Made by a program: the position numbers and the translations under genes
Shown: positions 60,887 to 64,000 of the stretch, one piece after another
How the letters are laid out: each line of letters opens with the position of its first letter
Numbering within the stretch: position 1 is the first letter of the stretch
The notes under the pieces: model-generated
Told to the model about the DNA's origin: nothing
Databases searched by the model: none
Seen by the model: the letters and a program-made list of their open reading frames with translations, nothing else
Source of the DNA: Flavobacterium aciduliphilum
GTDB taxonomy: Bacteria > Bacteroidota > Bacteroidia > Flavobacteriales > Flavobacteriaceae
Assembly: GCF_003268855.1 (NCBI RefSeq)
Contig: NZ_QLSZ01000005.1
Location: forward strand, 62,001-126,000
Length of the DNA: 64,000 nt
Reading direction: 5' to 3'

Positions 60887-61183
60887 ATGAAAGACATAGG
60901 TTGTTATATTTTATGGTCGGACAAAATTAAAAAATACTACGTCGGGGTTTGTCAAGATAATCTTGAAAGTAGAATTCTTGCACATAACGAACATCTTTAT
61001 GGAACAAAATCTTTCTCATCAATTACAAACGATTGAACTTTGTTTCTTTTTATTAAAACGGATGATTTCTCTAAGGCCTTTAGAATTGAACGAAAAATAA
61101 AATCTATGAAAAGTAAAATTTACATCCAAAATCTTACAAAATACCCCGAACTTATTCATAAAATTTTAAACGAAACAAAATAA
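60887..61183 (+). pseudogene. GIY-YIG nuclease-like gene with internal stop
   Basis: Reads MKDIGCYILWSDKIKKYYVG with a GIY-YIG-type start, then LESRILAHNEHLYGTKSFSS. A TGA at 61034-61036 interrupts the frame. Beyond it the same frame continues for 48 codons, TLFLFIKTDDFSKAFRIERK to ILNETK, ending with TAA at 61183. Relatives have Trp at this site (TNDWTL), so a single TGG to TGA change explains the break. Recoding is not excluded but is unlikely here. The full length would be 98 codons, normal for the small GIY-YIG family. Confidence 0.75.
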
Positions 61184-61382
61184 GCACCTGACTCTCCCGA
61201 TAGCTTTTAAAAGAACCAAGACAAAACAGAAGTTTTCACTAAAAAAATTTTTTGTGTACTATTATTGTATTTTGCTTGTTTTAAATGAATTGAAAATTAT
61301 TCATTTCAATTTTTAAAAAGTAATACCAAAATATAAAACAAAAAATTTTGATACAGAATTTTTTTTTATACTTTTACGCCCT

Positions 61383-61583
61383 ATGAAAAAAACAACAAGC
61401 AAAATACCATTTCTTCTTCTGAGTTTGCTTTTTAGCAATTTAATTTTTGCTACGCCAACTCCTCCTCAGCCAGCACCTCCAGGGCCTCCAGGATTTCCAA
61501 TAGATGAGAATATTCTTGTTTTGGTAATAGCTTGTCTCGTTCTTGGTTTTTATAAAATATATCATACAAAAAAAGCTTCCTAA
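61383..61583 (+). CDS. small Pro-rich membrane protein with signal peptide
   Basis: A 66-residue protein. Signal MKKTTSKIPFLLLSLLFSNL ends at FA; a Pro-rich stretch TPTPPQPAPPGPPGFPIDEN follows, then one helix (ILVLVIACLVLGFYKIY) and a basic tail. Similar tiny proteins are common in Flavobacteriaceae and have no known role. The upstream TATACTTTTACG at 61367 resembles the -7 element with one mismatch. The stop codon lies inside the shared terminator. Confidence 0.75.
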   Translation: MKKTTSKIPFLLLSLLFSNLIFATPTPPQPAPPGPPGFPIDENILVLVIACLVLGFYKIYHTKKAS

Positions 61584-61602
61584 CGAAGCTTTTTCTTTTT
61601 TT
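61568..61602. terminator. bidirectional terminator between the small protein gene and ribE
   Basis: AAAAAGCTTC pairs with GAAGCTTTTT around CTAAC, with T-rich flanks on both strands. It includes the last codons and stop of the 61383 gene and lies 8 bases beyond the ribE stop. Confidence 0.75.
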
Positions 61603-61609
61603 AAGTATT

Positions 61610-62197
61610 TTATCGAATACTGTTGAGTTTTGTGACGTACTTTCCTATAACATCAAATTCCAAATTGACTGTAGAGCCTATAGTAATGTTTTTAAAATTA
61701 GTATGCTCAAAAGTATAGGGAATAATAGCCACACTAAACGTGTTTATTTTAGAGTCAACTACCGTTAAACTCACCCCATTGATGGTTATGGAACCTTTTT
61801 CTATAGTAAGATTATGTAACGTCGCATCATATTCAAAGGTAAATTTCCAACTTCCGTTTTGATCCTCACGCGCAATGCAAGTTCCTATTTGATCCACATG
61901 ACCTTGAACAATATGTCCGTCCAGCCGATCCCCCAGCTTCATCGCGCGTTCTAAATTCACTATATCGGACACTTTCCAAGTTCCAATAGTCGTTTTTACA
62001 ATCGTCTCGTGTATGGCGGTAACCACATAATCATTGCTATCAATTGCGACTACAGTCAAACAAATACCATTGTGTGCCACACTTTGATCAATTTTCAATT
62101 CAGAAGTCACCTCAGACCATACTTTAATTTGGAGGTTATCATCACTTTTTTGAATCTCTTTTATGATTCCAAGGGTTTCTATGATTCCTGTAAACAT
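61610..62197 (-). CDS. ribE: riboflavin synthase alpha chain
   Basis: Converts two 6,7-dimethyl-8-ribityllumazine molecules to riboflavin. The 195-residue protein has the duplicated lumazine-binding barrel: MFTGIIETLGIIKE and SVAHNGICLTVVAID in the first half; LDGHIVQGHVDQIGTCIARE and GSITINGVSLTVVDSK in the second. The amino-terminal MFTG is diagnostic and fixes the start at 62197. It diverges from pdxA with 60 bases between. Confidence 0.95.
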   Translation of the reverse strand: MFTGIIETLGIIKEIQKSDDNLQIKVWSEVTSELKIDQSVAHNGICLTVVAIDSNDYVVTAIHETIVKTTIGTWKVSDIVNLERAMKLGDRLDGHIVQGHVDQIGTCIAREDQNGSWKFTFEYDATLHNLTIEKGSITINGVSLTVVDSKINTFSVAIIPYTFEHTNFKNITIGSTVNLEFDVIGKYVTKLNSIR

Positions 62198-62215
62198 TCT
62201 CGTTTTATTTTACTA

Positions 62216-62223
62216 AATTTGCA
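62216..62223 (+). promoter_or_regulatory. -7 element of the pdxA promoter
   Basis: TAAATTTG matches TAnnTTTG, 34 bases before the pdxA ATG. No exact TTG occurs upstream at the usual distance. Confidence 0.55.
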
Positions 62224-62257
62224 CCTCAAAATTAGCAATAAATAATAAGAATTCGCT

Positions 62258-63298
62258 ATGAAAAAAGCAGAAAATATAATTATTGGCGTTTCAATTGGAG
62301 ATTTAAATGGTATTGGAAGCGAAGTTATTCTTAAAACATTCGAAGACTCGCGCATGCTTGAATTATGCACGCCTGTTATTTTTGCGAATGTAAAAATTCT
62401 ATCCTTCATTAAAAGAAATCTAAATTTAGAAACACCCTTGCATGGGATTGATAAATTAGACCAAATACTAAAAGGAAAAATCAATGTCCTGAATGTATGG
62501 AGAGAAGGCGTTGATTTAAACTTTGGCCAAAACGATGAAACCGTTGGAAAATATGCTATAAAATCTTTTGAAGCAACAACTAAAGCCTTAAAAGAAGGAT
62601 TGATTGACGTGATGGTAACGGCACCAATTAACAAATACAACATCCAATCGGAGGCGTTTAAATTCCCCGGACATACCGATTATTTAAATCAAGAACTTGA
62701 AGGAAATGCGTTGATGCTTATGGTTCAAGATAATTTACGGGTTGGCTTGTTAACCGATCATGTTCCCGTTCATGAAGTGGCAAAACATCTTACAGAATCT
62801 CTTATCCTTCAAAAAGTAGAAACCATCAACAAAACCTTAATTCAAGATTTTAGAATCAACAGACCTAAAATTGCGTTGTTGGCACTCAATCCGCATGCGG
62901 GTGATAACGGAGTGATTGGTAAAGAAGAAGAAATGATTTTTAAACCTGCCATAAAAAAATTATTTGAAAAAGGAATAATGGCTTTCGGCCCTTATCCTGC
63001 TGATGGATTCTTTGGAAGTGGTCAATATGAAAAATTTGATGCCGTTCTTGCTAGTTATCACGACCAAGGATTGATTCCTTTTAAAACATTGTCTTTTGGA
63101 AATGGGGTAAATTATACCGCTGGACTAAACAAAATCAGAACCTCGCCCGATCATGGTACGGCCTATGATATTGCTGGAAAAGGTGTGGCTGATTATACTT
63201 CTTTCAAAGAAGCAGTATACCTTGCCATCGACCTATACCATTCGAGAAACGAACATTTCGAACTTACAAAAAATCCATTACTTGTAAAAGAAAAGTAG
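62258..63298 (+). CDS. pdxA: 4-hydroxythreonine-4-phosphate dehydrogenase
   Basis: An NAD-dependent enzyme of vitamin B6 synthesis. The 346-residue protein has IIIGVSIGDLNGIGSEVILK at the start, VMVTAPINKYNIQ, FPGHTDYLNQEL (metal His), LLTDHVPVHEVAKHL, ALNPHAGDNGVIGKEE and FDAVLASYHDQGLIPFKTLS, all conserved in PdxA. ATG 62258 fits. The next gene follows after 101 bases with its own -7 element. Confidence 0.95.
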   Translation: MKKAENIIIGVSIGDLNGIGSEVILKTFEDSRMLELCTPVIFANVKILSFIKRNLNLETPLHGIDKLDQILKGKINVLNVWREGVDLNFGQNDETVGKYAIKSFEATTKALKEGLIDVMVTAPINKYNIQSEAFKFPGHTDYLNQELEGNALMLMVQDNLRVGLLTDHVPVHEVAKHLTESLILQKVETINKTLIQDFRINRPKIALLALNPHAGDNGVIGKEEEMIFKPAIKKLFEKGIMAFGPYPADGFFGSGQYEKFDAVLASYHDQGLIPFKTLSFGNGVNYTAGLNKIRTSPDHGTAYDIAGKGVADYTSFKEAVYLAIDLYHSRNEHFELTKNPLLVKEK

Positions 63299-63347
63299 TT
63301 ATAAACAAAAAAATGTATACAACGCTTTTGGATTTATAATAATTTTA

Positions 63348-63355
63348 TATCTTTG
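63348..63355 (+). promoter_or_regulatory. -7 element upstream of the DUF177-rpmF pair
   Basis: TATCTTTG matches TAnnTTTG, with TTTTG about 17 bases upstream. It lies 44 bases before the start codon. Confidence 0.6.
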
Positions 63356-63399
63356 CACACCCAAACCTAAAATATATAGGTTTAGGTCAAATTGATGAC

Positions 63400-63945
63400 A
63401 TGATGAAAGTTACAAATGAATTTTTAATTCCTTTTATAGGACTAAAATTAGGAAAACATCAATTTGAGTTTGAAATTAAGAAATCGTTCTTTGATGAATT
63501 TGAATATCATGAATATGATGATTGTTTGGTTCACGTTAAGGTAGTTTTAGAAAAAAAGACTACTATGCTTGAAATACAGTTTAAACACAAAGGTACCGTT
63601 TTGGTTCCATGTGATTTAACTGGTGAAATGTTTGATTTACCTATAAAAGGAAAATTAAAACTAGTAGTGCAATTTAGCGATGAATTTAACAATGACAACG
63701 AAGAATTATTAATTCTTCCTCACGGGGAACATCAAATAGATCTTTCTCAATATATTTATGAAATGATTGTGCTTTCGGTTCCTTTTAAACGGGTTCATCC
63801 CGGAATAAAAGAAGGAACTTTACAAGTAGAAACCTTAGAAACACTATCACAAAAAGACAACAAAGAAGCTAAAGAAACGCAAAAAGAAGAAATACATACT
63901 GACCCTAGATGGGACAAATTAAAACAACTATTAACGGATAAATAA
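63400..63945 (+). CDS. DUF177 (YceD-like) protein
   Basis: A 181-residue protein of the DUF177/YceD family, linked to ribosomal large-subunit rRNA processing and usually encoded before rpmF. ENFL-type start FLIPFIGLKLGKHQFEFEI, LVPCDLTGEMFDLPIKGKL and the conserved DLSQYIYEMIVLSVPFKRVH are clear. It lacks the Cys pair seen in E. coli YceD, but keeps one Cys in VPCDL. The start may be either of two adjacent ATG codons (63400 or 63403). rpmF begins nine bases after the stop. Confidence 0.88.
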   Translation: MMKVTNEFLIPFIGLKLGKHQFEFEIKKSFFDEFEYHEYDDCLVHVKVVLEKKTTMLEIQFKHKGTVLVPCDLTGEMFDLPIKGKLKLVVQFSDEFNNDNEELLILPHGEHQIDLSQYIYEMIVLSVPFKRVHPGIKEGTLQVETLETLSQKDNKEAKETQKEEIHTDPRWDKLKQLLTDK

Positions 63946-63954
63946 TATAGTAAA

Positions 63955-64000
63955 ATGGCACATCCTAAGAGAAAGACCTCGAAAACAAGAAGAGACAAAA
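63955..64000 (+). CDS. rpmF: 50S ribosomal protein L32 (partial, 3' end off the right edge)
   Basis: Only the first 15 codons are in view: MAHPKRKTSKTRRDK, the typical L32 amino terminus. It follows the DUF177 gene by nine bases, as in most bacteria. Confidence 0.92.
   Translation, partial: MAHPKRKTSKTRRDK

Overview
The window is a chromosomal segment of a low-GC Bacteroidota, almost certainly a Flavobacteriaceae member close to Flavobacterium. Evidence: many starts are preceded by the Bacteroidota -7 element TAnnTTTG, sometimes with TTG about 19-20 bases upstream; Shine-Dalgarno sequences are scarce; tRNA genes do not encode CCA; four secreted proteins end in type IX secretion (T9SS) sorting domains (type A at 3530, 9375 and 11242; type B at 35115); and DNA polymerase III alpha carries an amino-terminal proofreading exonuclease.

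Layout. 1-3092: partial sugar epimerase, four tandem 22-bp palindromic repeats, an XRE regulator, a FISUMP/fibronectin lipoprotein and an unrecognised gene. 3530-19115: secreted NHL-repeat protein, tyrS, a LuxE-like acyl transferase, two T9SS substrates, a PhoB/PhoR-like two-component pair, a glycosyltransferase, trmB, a LysE exporter, an alkyltransferase-like protein, and a YceI / beta-barrel / YceI-like cluster. 19359-27375: iron-sulfur and redox genes (Mrp, NifU C-domain, ferredoxin reductase, ferredoxin), a DUF3050 protein, glutaryl-CoA dehydrogenase, TrmN6, RimM, S16 and a lipoprotein. 27532-44529: dnaE, trxA, a DUF58 protein, tRNA-Asp, thiL, a very large repeat-rich T9SS type B protein, lepA, dus, a LolC/E-type permease, rbfA and methylmalonyl-CoA epimerase. 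44904-46319: accessory Fic gene with probable operators and an integrase remnant. 46617-60829: a genomic island inserted in a CAT-anticodon tRNA gene. 60887-64000: a broken GIY-YIG gene, a small membrane protein, ribE, pdxA, a DUF177 protein and the start of rpmF.

The island is the most interesting part. It is bounded by a perfect 46-bp direct repeat of the tRNA 3' half (46617-46662 and 60784-60829). The left half holds mobility and DNA-processing functions: a tyrosine recombinase beside the intact tRNA, a small possible excisionase, a solitary DNMT3-like cytosine methyltransferase, a winged-helix protein, a 1.1-kb structured non-coding region, and a serine resolvase with a nested palindrome just upstream. 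The right half holds leftward-reading cargo: an overlapping LytTR regulator and beta-propeller sensor kinase, a small lipoprotein, a membrane-anchored protein, two paralogous zinc-ribbon membrane proteins, and a zinc-ribbon membrane protein ending in a TonB C-terminal domain. No relaxase, coupling protein, phage structural gene or restriction nuclease is visible. The cargo is the best candidate here for an undescribed system, possibly envelope sensing or defence; its function is inferred from architecture only.
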